From positions 58,242,278 through 58,306,277 of the forward strand of contig OY987303.1 of NCBI GenBank assembly GCA_963920635.1: 64,000 nucleotides of DNA, given 5' to 3'. This document shows, piece by piece, positions 46,445-57,900 of this stretch. The stretch is from Pseudeuparius sepicola. Its lineage: Eukaryota > Arthropoda > Insecta > Coleoptera > Anthribidae. Position numbers and translations under genes: made by a program. Below the pieces are notes generated by a model, which had not been told where the DNA came from, did not search any database, and was given only the letters and a program-made list of their open reading frames with translations. The first letter of the stretch is position 1. Every line of letters begins with the position of its first letter.

Positions 46445-46951
46445 GTGAGTTCCGCCAGTAGGACAGTGTTTAGGATTTTATGGGTTTCCTCACCTTTCCT
46501 TTCACCTCCATCTTTGCATTGTTTGTTATTGGGATTGTGTTTTATTGCGAGCTAAATGAAATCTGTGGGAACCTTTGTACAATGTTCTTTGTAATCTAAT
46601 TATTAGTACCATAAATAATTGTTAGTTGGAATATATCATTAATATAAAACTATTTGTTTTTGAATGATTGCAGTTTTTGTAATAGAATCGAATGCCGAAT
46701 GGTATGTTTGTTTATCCTCCCACACTTTGTGATTTGGGACAACTTAAATGGAAGAATGTTTCTTCCTCCTATTGTTGTTTTGTTTTGCCACAATTTTTAT
46801 TTAGGCTTCTAATAAATTATTTGTCAATATGGGGCCTATAAGGTACCTACTCATCTCGGGCACGACATCATATTTAGGTTATCATCATGGCCCTCATAGA
46901 ACAAACTACGTCATTATCATTTATCATGAATGTCATTAGCTTTGTTTGTGT

Positions 46952-47072
46952 TCAATTTTAAGAACTGTCTCAAAACGATTCTCGTACTGTCATTAGTAAA
47001 TTAAAATCCCCAAGACTGTTTTAGACCAATGACAGTAAGAGAACCGTTTTGAGACCGTTCTTAAAATTTAAC
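46952..47072. repeat. Inverted repeat hairpin of about 120 bp
   Basis: TTTTAAGAACTGTCTCAAAA on the left pairs with TTTTGAGACCGTTCTTAAAA on the right, and TACTGTCATT pairs with AATGACAGTA further in. Confidence 0.75.
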
Positions 47073-47221
47073 ACGAATAGAGCAATTGTCGCTTGTCCAC
47101 CTTGTGTCTATTTGGTACTTTTTTTATGAAATAAAATGGCAACATTTATTAGCTAATAAGTGAATCAAGTAGGTAGTGTAGGTCTTGTTGAACTGTCAAG
47201 AGTGTCAAGGACCATCCCTAC

Positions 47222-47333
47222 AGTTTGTTCAGCGAATGTTTGGCCTTATGTCATAACTCCCGTCCTTGTCTGACTCGTGAATATACGACCGATATCCATC
47301 GTATATTCACGAGTAAGACAAGGACAAATTGTA
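47222..47333. mobile_element. Palindromic MITE, sister of 43463-43590
   Basis: Shares the GTTCAGCGAAT outer segment and the inner palindrome around GATATCCATCGTATATTCAC with the NAXD intron 3 copy. Confidence 0.75.
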
Positions 47334-48908
47334 GATGTTAATTTACCTGAATTCCAAATGTTATTTAAAAAGATTGAGATGTTTTTTTTGTTGCAATAAT
47401 AACCAATGTCAAATAGTGCCTAAAAAAAATTCAATGTCAAAATTTATAGCTTTGTAAGTTGACATTGGCGAAATTTGGCAGTAGTCCATCAATAGTGACA
47501 GTTTTATAACCTAATATATCTCTACCAAATTAAAATGTCAGGCTTAAACTAAGAATACCAATAGGGGGTCACTTTTTCACAACATTTTACTTATTTTTTT
47601 GTACACAAATTGGTAAAAAATCCAGAACAGAATTCTAATAGTGGAAAACACTCTGTTAAATAATGTTAACTGAAAAACAGAATTGAAAACTTTTGAAACC
47701 ATCATTTTCTTCAATATAAACTATTATTTTTACACGTTAGGTGATTTTCAGATAACAGTAATTGCTAATTTGCTATTTTATTATTGTCATTCTCCAATAT
47801 GTACTATAACTGCTTTTAACAAATCTTTTACTAGTATTACAAAAAGGGGACATTTAAATGTTGGAAATGCATGAAGATTCCTTCATAATGAGTCGTGGAA
47901 TAAGTAATTATTCTCTATCGAAAATAACGTACCTAATTTTCACAAATATCAGTGGCAAAAAATAACTAAAATAAAATAGGTGTGGCACTTATCTGTTGAG
48001 ATCTGTCATCAATTTTTCTTAAAGCAAAGTCGATGTGGCCAATATTTGCAGATGTAGGTTATATTTAAAAATTGTGTTAAATGTCACAATAGGAGAAATG
48101 AAACTTAACAAGGCATATTGGTCCGGCAGGGCCGGTAGGCGCTTGTTAACAAGAAAATTACAGTTTCGTAATAATAACAGCATGTATTATACAACATATC
48201 CATTGACGAATTTTGTGAAAAATACTGCTTATACTGCTATTTCAAATTTTTTAAAACACTTTTCTACTGTTATTTTTTTCAAGCAAAAATTCATAATAAA
48301 AAACTTCATCCTCATTTAAAATCTGCCTGAGGGCATAATTATTCCATGCATTTTCAAGGATGTAGGCTAAATTTTGCCCTTACTTTCAACAAAAAATAAA
48401 TATTTGCAAACTTGTATAAGGTAATTGCTGAATATTCATACGACATTATTCCACATTCCACTAAAGTGATTTGCTTGCAGAAAACAAAATATTATTAATG
48501 CTTGTCTGGCTAGAGATAAGGCAAATATTCCAGTGAAAACATTCATATTATGACTGGCGAATAAAACACTTATCATCATGTTTTTTAAATTGGACATATT
48601 TTTTATAATTTAGTTTTAAGATTATAGGAGTATAGTATTGAATGTACCTACCTACAGGAAATTTGTCACTAGTTAACAAGTTATACTGTGTGTCATAACG
48701 ATTATTTTTTTATTTAAGTTATTGTGCTGTCATTTTTTCACGAATCATTTGCATGTAGACAAAATTTCTTCACGATGAAGGCATATTTTCACCCTACTTA
48801 TTTTAGTATTATTTTTAATCTTACGCTATCGAATTAAAAGCCTGATGTTATATCTGTACGGGTCTAAATGTATTGTTTGAAGTAAAACTGAATCGGCGTT
48901 ATCGTAGG

Positions 48909-51900
48909 ATGGCGGAGCCAGACCCCGACACGTTGCTGGAATGGCTGTCGAGCGGGGCGGGCGAGGAGCGGGACATGCAGCTGATCGCCCTCGAGCAGCT
49001 GTGCATGCTGCTGCTGATGGCCGACAACGTCGACAGGTGCTTCGAGAGCTGCCCGCCGAGGACCTTCCTGCCGGCCCTCTGCCGCATATTCCTCGACGAG
49101 CAGGCCCCCGAGAACGTCCTCGAGGTAGGGAAATCTTCGATTTTTTTATGGTCTACAGTAAGATTCAGGGAAACATCGAAAGATATTGCCAGGTTTATAG
49201 ACTTTTATGTGAATGACTTGCAATAAAGATGCAGATTTATAAGTTTGTCTGAAAGCTAGGCATTTATTAACGAAATAAGTTATTAAATGGAACAAATTTT
49301 GTTTGAATATATGGAGATTGTTTTTAATTAACTTGTGAGCAATTCCACAGTAGCTACACAATGTTATGTAAGAATAGAATTATTACTAGAATATAACTTA
49401 ATCATGAACTTAAGAGCCTTTTCGGTCGCAAAAGGATCTGCCGAAGAAATATTTTTGAACTTTATTTTCAACATACTTATAAGATAAAAGCTTGAACAAG
49501 TCAAATAATGGTCAAGATACTTTGTGTTACTCAGAGTATATTGTTCTGCAAATCTTTAGATTCTGATATTCATTAAGATTGAATATTAGACTTTTTTTGT
49601 ACAGATTTAAATGATTAATCTGAACTTGTTATATTTGACCTAAAATTTCTTTGCCACGTTATTACAGTTCAAATAATTGAAAGCGCCATTCGATTGTCGT
49701 GCTAAAAAGGGAGGCAACTCATTAAAACCGCATAAACGTGAGAAATAGCGGCAGTTCAAATGCCCCCTATCAGATAAAAAGAATACTATTATTATAGTAT
49801 TATTAACAAGTCAAGTAATGGTCTGTATAGTTTGAGTTGCTCTACTTCTACTATGAAATTTCGAGGAAAACAATGCACTAAATATAAAAAAGTCAGAATA
49901 TATTATGCTACAGTTCTTTAGATTCTGATATTCATCAATATTGAATATTGGGCTTATTCTTTTGTACCGATTCAAGTGATTTATCTGAACTGGCTATTTA
50001 CCCTAAAATTTCTTTGCCAGTTTGTTTCAGTTTAAATAATTGGAAACGCCATTTGATTATCTTGTTAAAAAACTCATTAAAACTGCATAAATCTGACAAA
50101 TAGCTGTAGTTCAAATGTCCCCTATCAGATAAATCAGTTCGAAAGAATACTGAAATAATTGAAAACGCCATTCGATTATCCTGTTAAAAAGGGAGGCAAC
50201 TCATTAAAACTGCATAAACGTGAGAAATAGTGTTAGTTCAAATGTCCCCTAAAAATATCGATAATATCGATAAACATTGCGAACCCTTTACTTCCTTTTT
50301 CTGTGTAGGTCACAGCCCGTGCCGTGACGTACTACCTAGACGTGTCCGCCGAGTGCACCAGGAGGATCGTCGCCATCGACGGCGCCATCAAGGCCATCTG
50401 CGACAGGCTCGTCGTCGCCGAACTTTCCAGCCGGACCAGCCGAGACCTTGCCGAACAATGCGTCAAGGTTGTTAACTACGCCCCATCGTGTCCCCTTAAC
50501 TAGGACGTCGTTTCCATTAGGTCCTTGAACTGATCTGCACCCGGGAGGCGAGCGCCGTCTTCGAGGCCGGCGGCCTCGCGGCCGTCCTGCCGTTCGTGAG
50601 GGACCACGGCAATCGGGTGCATCGCGACACGCTCCACTCCGCGATGGCCGTCGTCTCTCGGCTGTGCGCCAAGGTTGATGTTTGACACAATGACGGTTTC
50701 TTCTGGAGCTTACCGAATTTCCCGATAGGTTGAGCCGGCCGACGCCCAGTTGCCCCAGTGCGTTAGGGCGTTGAGCGCCCTGTTGCGCCACGAGGACGCG
50801 CTGGTTGCCGACGGGGCCCTGCGCTGCTTTGCGGGTGTCGCCGACCGGTTTACGAGGCGGGGCGTCGACCCCGCTCCGCTAGCCGCACACGGTATGTTTT
50901 TGTATTGCGTTTATTAGAGATGTGCCAAATGTCCGGACGTTTATTTTCAGAGAAATGTCCAGCCAATGTGTCCGTAATATGTCCGGACATTTATCAGACA
51001 TTTATAAAATAAGCTCAAAACATCACCATCCTATTGGATTTAAGTAGAGCTTTAAAACGATATATTATTTATATGTTTTTAAAATTTTGAATAAAACTAA
51101 TAAAAAAAACACTTCATGCGTTTATAACTAATATAAAGTAGTGTTGCCGGACACTTATTTGTGACCGAACATAAATGTCCGAGCACGGACATTTATGGAC
51201 ATGATACATTCAAAAATGCTCGAATGTGTCCAATAAATTTCAAAATATTTTAAATAGAAGAAGCGAAACTTAACCTCAAATTTTTTAATTTTGCGGGTGT
51301 CGCCGATCGGTTTACGAGGCGGGGCGTCGACCCCGCTCCGCTAGCCACACACGGTATGTTTTTGTATTGCGTTTATTAGAGATGTGCCAAATGTCCGGAC
51401 GTTTATTTTCAGAGAAATGTCCAGCCAATGTGTCCGTAATATGTCCGGACATTTATCAGACATTTATAAAATAAGCTCAAAACATCACCATCCTATTGGA
51501 TTTAAGTAGAGCTTTAAAACGATATATTATTTATATATGTTTTTAAAATTTTGAATAAAACTAATAAAAAAAACACTTCATGCGTTTATAACTAATATAA
51601 AGTACTGTTGCCGGACACTTATTTGTGACCGAACATAAATGTCCGAGCACGGACATTTATGGACATGATACATTCAAAAATGCTCGAATGTGTCCAATAA
51701 ATTTCAAAATATTTTAAATAGAAGAAGCGAAACTTAACCTCAAATTTTTTAATTTTGCGGGTGTCGCCGATCGGTTTACGAGGCGGGGCGTCGACCCCGC
51801 TCCGCTAGCCACACACGGTATGTTTTTGTATTGCGTTTATTAGAGATGTGCCAAATGTCCGGACGTTTATTTTCAGAGAAATGTCCAGCCAATGTGTCCG

Positions 51901-54900
51901 TAATATGTCCGGACATTTATCAGACATTTATAAAATAAGCTCAAAACATCACCATCCTATTGGATTTAAGTAGAGCTTTAAAACGATATATTATTTATAT
52001 ATGTTTTTAAAATTTTGAATAAAACTAATAAAAAAAACACTTCATGCGTTTATAACTAATATAAAGTACTGTTGCCGGACACTTATTTGTGACCGAACAT
52101 AAATGTCCGAGCACGGACATTTATGGACATGATACATTCAAAAATGCTCGAATGTGTCCAATAAATTTCAAAATATTTTAAATAGAAGAAGCGAAACTTA
52201 ACCTCAAATTTTTTAATTTTGCGGGTGTCGCCGATCGGTTTACGAGGCGGGGCGTCGACCCCGCTCCGCTAGCCACACACGGTATGTTTTTGTATTGCGT
52301 TTATTAGAGATGTGCCAAATGTCCGGACGTTTATTTTCAGAGAAATGTCCAGCCAATGTGTCCGTAATATGTCCGGACATTTATCAGACATTTATAAAAT
52401 AAGCTCAAAACATCACCATCCTATTGGATTTAAGTAGAGCTTTAAAACGATATATTATTTATATATGTTTTTAAAATTTTGAATAAAACTAATAAAAAAA
52501 ACACTTCATGCGTTTATAACTAATATAAAGTACTGTTGCCGGACACTTATTTGTGACCGAACATAAATGTCCGAGCACGGACATTTATGGACATGATACA
52601 TTCAAAAATGCTCGAATGTGTCCAATAAATTTCAAAATATTTTAAATAGAAGAAGCGAAACTTAACCTCAAATTTTTTAATTTTGCGAGTGTCGCCGATC
52701 GGTTTACGAGGCGGGGCGTCGACCCCGCTCCGCTAGCCACACACGGTATGTTTTTGTATTGCGTTTATTAGAGATGTGCCAAATGTCCGGACGTTTATTT
52801 TCAGAGAAATGTCCAGCCAATGTGTCCGTAATATGTCCGGACATTTATCAGACATTTATAAAATAAGCTCAAAACATCACCATCCTATTGGATTTAAGTA
52901 GAGCTTTAAAACGATATATTATTTATATATGTTTTTAAAATTTTGAATAAAACTAATAAAAAAAACACTTCATGCGTTTATAACTAATATAAAGTAGTGT
53001 TGCCGGACACTTATTTGTGACCGAACATAAATGTCCGAGCACGGACATTTATGGACATGATACATTCAAAAATGCTCGAATGTGTCCAATAAATTTCAAA
53101 ATATTTTAAATAGAAGAAGCGAACTTAACCTCAAATTTTTTAATTTTTTTATAACAACACGTTTTGGAAGGGTTTCCCTCCATAAGATATTTGCTGTGTG
53201 TGTTTTTTTTCTTATTTCCTTTTATTAATGGGTAAAAGAAGTGGTATAATATGGAATTACTTCCAAAAAGTCCAAAAAAAAAACAATAAAACATGGAATT
53301 TGCAAATTCTGCAAGAAGACTTATAAACATGCTACACGCATGACGTGTTTTCTTTTATTAGTTTTATTTAAAATTTTAAAAACATATAAATAATATATCG
53401 TTTTAAAGCTCTACTTAAATCCAATAGGATGGTGATGATTTTAGCTTATTTTATAAGTATCTGAAAAATGTCCGGACATTTGGCTACTCTAATATAAAGT
53501 ATAAAACATGAAGATAAAAGACATGATAAAACCATCAATACAACGAAAGGCCTCCTTATAAGAGTACAAAATGGATTAAAAAAATGCAGATCGGCATTTA
53601 GCAAGACTAACATATTATTTTTCAAGTTAAAACGGTTATAGAAATTTGTGTAAATAGGAAGCAAGTCATTTGCTCTCCTCAAGAAAATTGCAAATAAATT
53701 AACCTTACTACAAACTCACTGCAATTTTGTGTGTGACACAGGGTTGGTGTTTATTTTTAGTTTTCCTAATTTAAAACAAACACTTTGTTTTTTTTTGTTT
53801 AAAACTTGTGTTTTTTTTTCTATCTAAAAAAACAAGTTTAAAACCTAGATTTATCCTATTTTTAAACAGTCTTTTTGTTGTTTTTTTCAGCTAGGAACAT
53901 GTTTTTTTAACTAGAAAAAACTAGGCTATAAACTGTTTTTAATTTCTTGGCTAGGCAACCAAATAGTTATACACTCAAGGCAGTAGGTACGTACATCATA
54001 CAATTGCATAAGTGGGTGATGATAAAGGGAGAAAGAGGAAAAATAAATATATCAAAATATGAAGTGTCAAGTGTGGTGGAAGTAACTTTCCACTTTTTCA
54101 AAAATAATGACCCACGCTGGGACCCACGTGATGTTTTTTTTTTATCTTTGACGATAAGACTGACAGTTGCTGAAAAGAAAAAAATATTTTCTATGGCGTT
54201 ACATATTTTTTACATTGATTTTAGCCAAGTGAAGTTTCTATTTTTGTATTTTGCTTTAATTTTTTAAACAAAAAACATGAAAGTTTTCAATGGCGTTTAA
54301 GTGAAAAACAAAACCAGTTTAAAACAATGACGTCAGAACATATAGACAGGTTTGTTTGGATAAACGCTTGACGCCCAGAACTAATCACAATCTAAGCGCT
54401 CTATTAAATTATTCCGAAAATGTAGCGAGATTGTCAGAAATTGACCCTTTTTGTCGAGTCGTAGCGAACTTATTTCGACTCTGGGCTCGGAGGCTGGCGT
54501 CGTTAGACCATCCCTCGAGTCTTCAGGTGAGGTTCCGATGCTTCCGGCGCCCCCGAACAAGAAAAAACATGCGATATCTAAGTGTGATTCTGGAGGAACT
54601 ATAACCGGGAATCACCGGGTGTATAGTTGGTTGATGGTTGACTTTCTGTCTTCGTTTGTAGCATGTTTTTAGAGTAGTATGGATATATTTAATCTTGGGA
54701 GTCAAAATAAAAGGCATTTTAACAATGGGGCACCACGTCTATAGGTTTTGATGTCATTGCTTTAAAACTATTGTTTAAAACATGTTTTGAACAAAGGGCG
54801 TTTTTTATGTGCCACTGTTTTAAACATTGGTTTTAAACACATTTAAGAGGGGGTTGCCGACAGCGAAAGTGACATTAGATTTCGTATTTTTTTAAGTTGT

Positions 54901-57900
54901 ACCTATAGCATAAAATCTAATAACATTTTACCTGGCAAAAATTTAGTACAAACATCTCTGTCTTCATTTTAATCATAAGATCTTAAAAGCATATGCACTG
55001 GAATTATTATTTTTTCCAAGGTTTTCATAAACTATAAAACAAAACGCTGCTTTTAAGATCTTATGATTAAAATGAAGACAGAGATGTTTGTACTAAATTT
55101 TTAAAAATGTTATTAGATTTTATGCTATACAACTTAAAAAAATATATGAAATCTAATGTCACTTTCGCTGTCGGCAACCCCCTCTTAACATATTTCCTCA
55201 AAATTTTTCAACCGTTCGGCTATGCGAACTCGTCTTCGGGCTTTTTCTCAGGCTTGGTGAACGAACTGCTGAGTCGGCTGTCGAGCGCAGCCGCCGGCGC
55301 CGCCGGGGGCGCCCAGGTGACCCCGGGAAGGACCTCGACGTCTTCCGGCGCATCGGGAACGACTGGGGCCGCGGCCTCGAACTCGTCGGATCCGAAAGCG
55401 GCGGCGGCGTCCGTCTCCACGGTCATCGGGTTGTTGTCCACGTTGTGCCGTGGATCGCCGTCCATCACTCACGTGAGTAGTTCAGTTGAACCCAAATTCG
55501 TGTTTATTAGAATATAAAAAATACGCCCCCTATAGGCTCAATGCTAAACTAGTCTATGGGCCATCCATGCCATTTTGTTGTTTCGTTATTTTATATTATA
55601 TTTTCTGGTTTTGTTCAAAATCAGTCGAAAACAAAAAGGCTTTATTTTCTCAAGTTGACTTATATGGTTGACAAGTACTAAACAAACAGGGGCTATTCTA
55701 ATCATAAAGCAATATCCTGTTATTTGATGAGGATTTTCACTTATTGCACTTGATTGTAGAGATGGGCAACGGAAACTTTCCAATTCGGGAAAGTTTTCAT
55801 TTTCGGAAACATTCCTGGGAAACTTTCCCAGAAAGTTTTCCGGGAATTTATGTTGAAATTTTAAATTTGCCGACATAAATGCCTGGCCAACATTCACGAC
55901 ATAACCTAAAAAATACAAAAAAGATCAAAGAAGAATCATGTGTGCTATAGACCACAGATAAAATATATTTTATTATATTCTATATACTCTTTGACTTCTG
56001 GAATTTAATAAGTTTAAATTAAAACTAGGTAAATATTAATCATAATATATGTATTTATTATATTCTTTCATATTTGTTTTTTTTATCTTTTTTTTTATTT
56101 ATCTAGTTTTCTATTTTATTATGTTTACTTTTGTACAGGGTGACGCAATTAAGATGGTACTAGCGATTATCTTGGTAATTTTTAAGATACATTGGTGGTG
56201 CAAACACTAAACTTGTGCTGTTTTTTCCCAAGAAATTAAATGCCGCCAAGAAAAGAAACCAGTTTAATTTCAAACAAAAAAGTTATCGAAAAATTACCAT
56301 TTTTTTTAAATTAAGATGGCGATTTTGTTGCAATTTTTCATTAGACTAGTAAGGTGAATAAAAAATCTGCACAACACGGTTGCATATCACTTTCGGGTTA
56401 GCAGAAGTAATGTTTTTTTGTCCCAGCTAAATCTGCAAAAAATAATAGTATTTTTTTAACAAAAAAACTGTCACCTCCTACGTTTTTTACTGTAGGTATA
56501 ATTAGATAATAATGCTAATAATTTAAAATCTGAAAGTGGAATTTTGAATTATGATCATGAAATACCAATTACAAAGCATACCTTTTACATTTTGTGATAG
56601 TATACCTTTTCTGCAATATCTTTAACAAATTTCACTTAAAATATGACATATTTGGTATTTTTGGAAAGCTCTAAGTGTGACTAATTAAACTAAACACTAA
56701 AAAAGGAAAACTGGAAACTTTCCGAAAGTTTCGGAAATTTTTGTCGGAAACTTTCTGGGAATTTTCGTAAAGTGGGAACCTTCCCATCTCTACTTGACTG
56801 TAAACATAATCCATACAAATGTATGCCCTTATTGAAAGTTTCCCTTGTTCTTCCACATAAAATAACATGACGCATTCAGAACATGTTCTCCTTGATAAAC
56901 ACATTTGGAATGTTTAAACGGGCCATGTTTATATCTAGAAAATATGATAAATAAATAGGTACCAAATAATAATAAGTAAATTAAAAAATCTTTTATTCTA
57001 CCTGTAATCTCCAACAACCAACAAAGTTCTCTATCTCGGATTCTGCTTTTGGTTCATTTTTAGTTGCCTTTGCAATTACAAAAATCATAAACAATGTTAA
57101 ACTTTATAACCAAATAAACTTTATGAAGACGACCACAAAATATATACAAGACGACAAGAACAATGAACAAGAACAATGTGTAAACCCAAGTGTAAGCCCA
57201 AGGCTAGCAAAAGCACCGTGGTGACGATGGCCCATATATTAGTTCACATAGTGCTCGTCGGGGCATTGGCAATTTAAATCCAGTCGCCTATCGTGAATTG
57301 GTTGTGGTTATGGAGGGTAGAAGTAAGGAGGACCATCTTATATGGGTGTTCGGCTCAAAAACTGTCGTCTAAAAGCATTAAATAAGGATGGCGCTCGTGT
57401 TCTCCCCGGGTATGACCCGAACTTAGCGGTTGTAGTAGAGATGGGTAATTCGTTCATTTTACTACGACCAAATCGATCGGTGACCGATTTCAAAAAATGT
57501 CGAATCATTTCATTTGGTCTTAGTTCCTTCGATCGTCGGTCGTTCGATGTGTGGACTGTGGAGTGTCGGTAATAACCGACTGCTTCATGATTGGATCGTT
57601 TCGATAAGTTGAGATTCGGTCAATCAATACTTTAAAGTGATCGAATCACAGTCATTCACGATTGACACATCTCTAGCAGAGTGGAAAGTAGCAAAGTTCT
57701 GAGGGTAGATTTGGTACCCGGGGGCAACAGCAGCGCCATCTTAATTTAATGGTTTTGAGGGACAATTTTATAACACAGAGATGGTCCTCCTTACCTCTAC
57801 CCTCCATAGTTGTGGTGTTGCTACAGGTAGTAGTTCAAATGTACCCGAACGAGAACGTTCACACTATTTTCGAATAGAATCTCTTGGGCCGGCAGCACGT

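Larger units (their letters stand above)
44199..48907. other. Intergenic region NAXD to HECTD1, with putative HECTD1 5' leader
   Basis: This holds a TIR element at 44532-45342, a possible noncoding exon at 46395-46444, an inverted repeat at 46952-47072 and a MITE at 47222-47333. I see nothing nameable in 47334-48907. A reading frame at 48035-48319 has no recognisable family. Confidence 0.5.
53149..55251. other. HECTD1 intron 4, right part
   Basis: After the hAT relic comes one unit of the AAGTAGGTCATTTGCTCTC family (about 53560-53730), then T-rich low-complexity DNA (53755-53950). Weak reading frames at 53947-54267 and 54356-54672 resemble nothing I know. A TTAA-flanked MITE follows just before exon 5. 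Confidence 0.5.

Noticed and set aside
48035..48319. 94-codon plus-strand frame upstream of HECTD1
   Set aside because: Low-complexity AT-rich translation without family features; likely chance.
50336..50791. Minus-strand open frame of 151 codons
   Set aside because: Shadow of GC-rich HECTD1 exons 2-4; it crosses their introns and has no recognisable domain.
53947..54672. Open frames in HECTD1 intron 4, one with a GTGAGG donor-like end
   Set aside because: The HECTD1 protein joins directly from exon 4 to exon 5 in phase, and these frames match no family.
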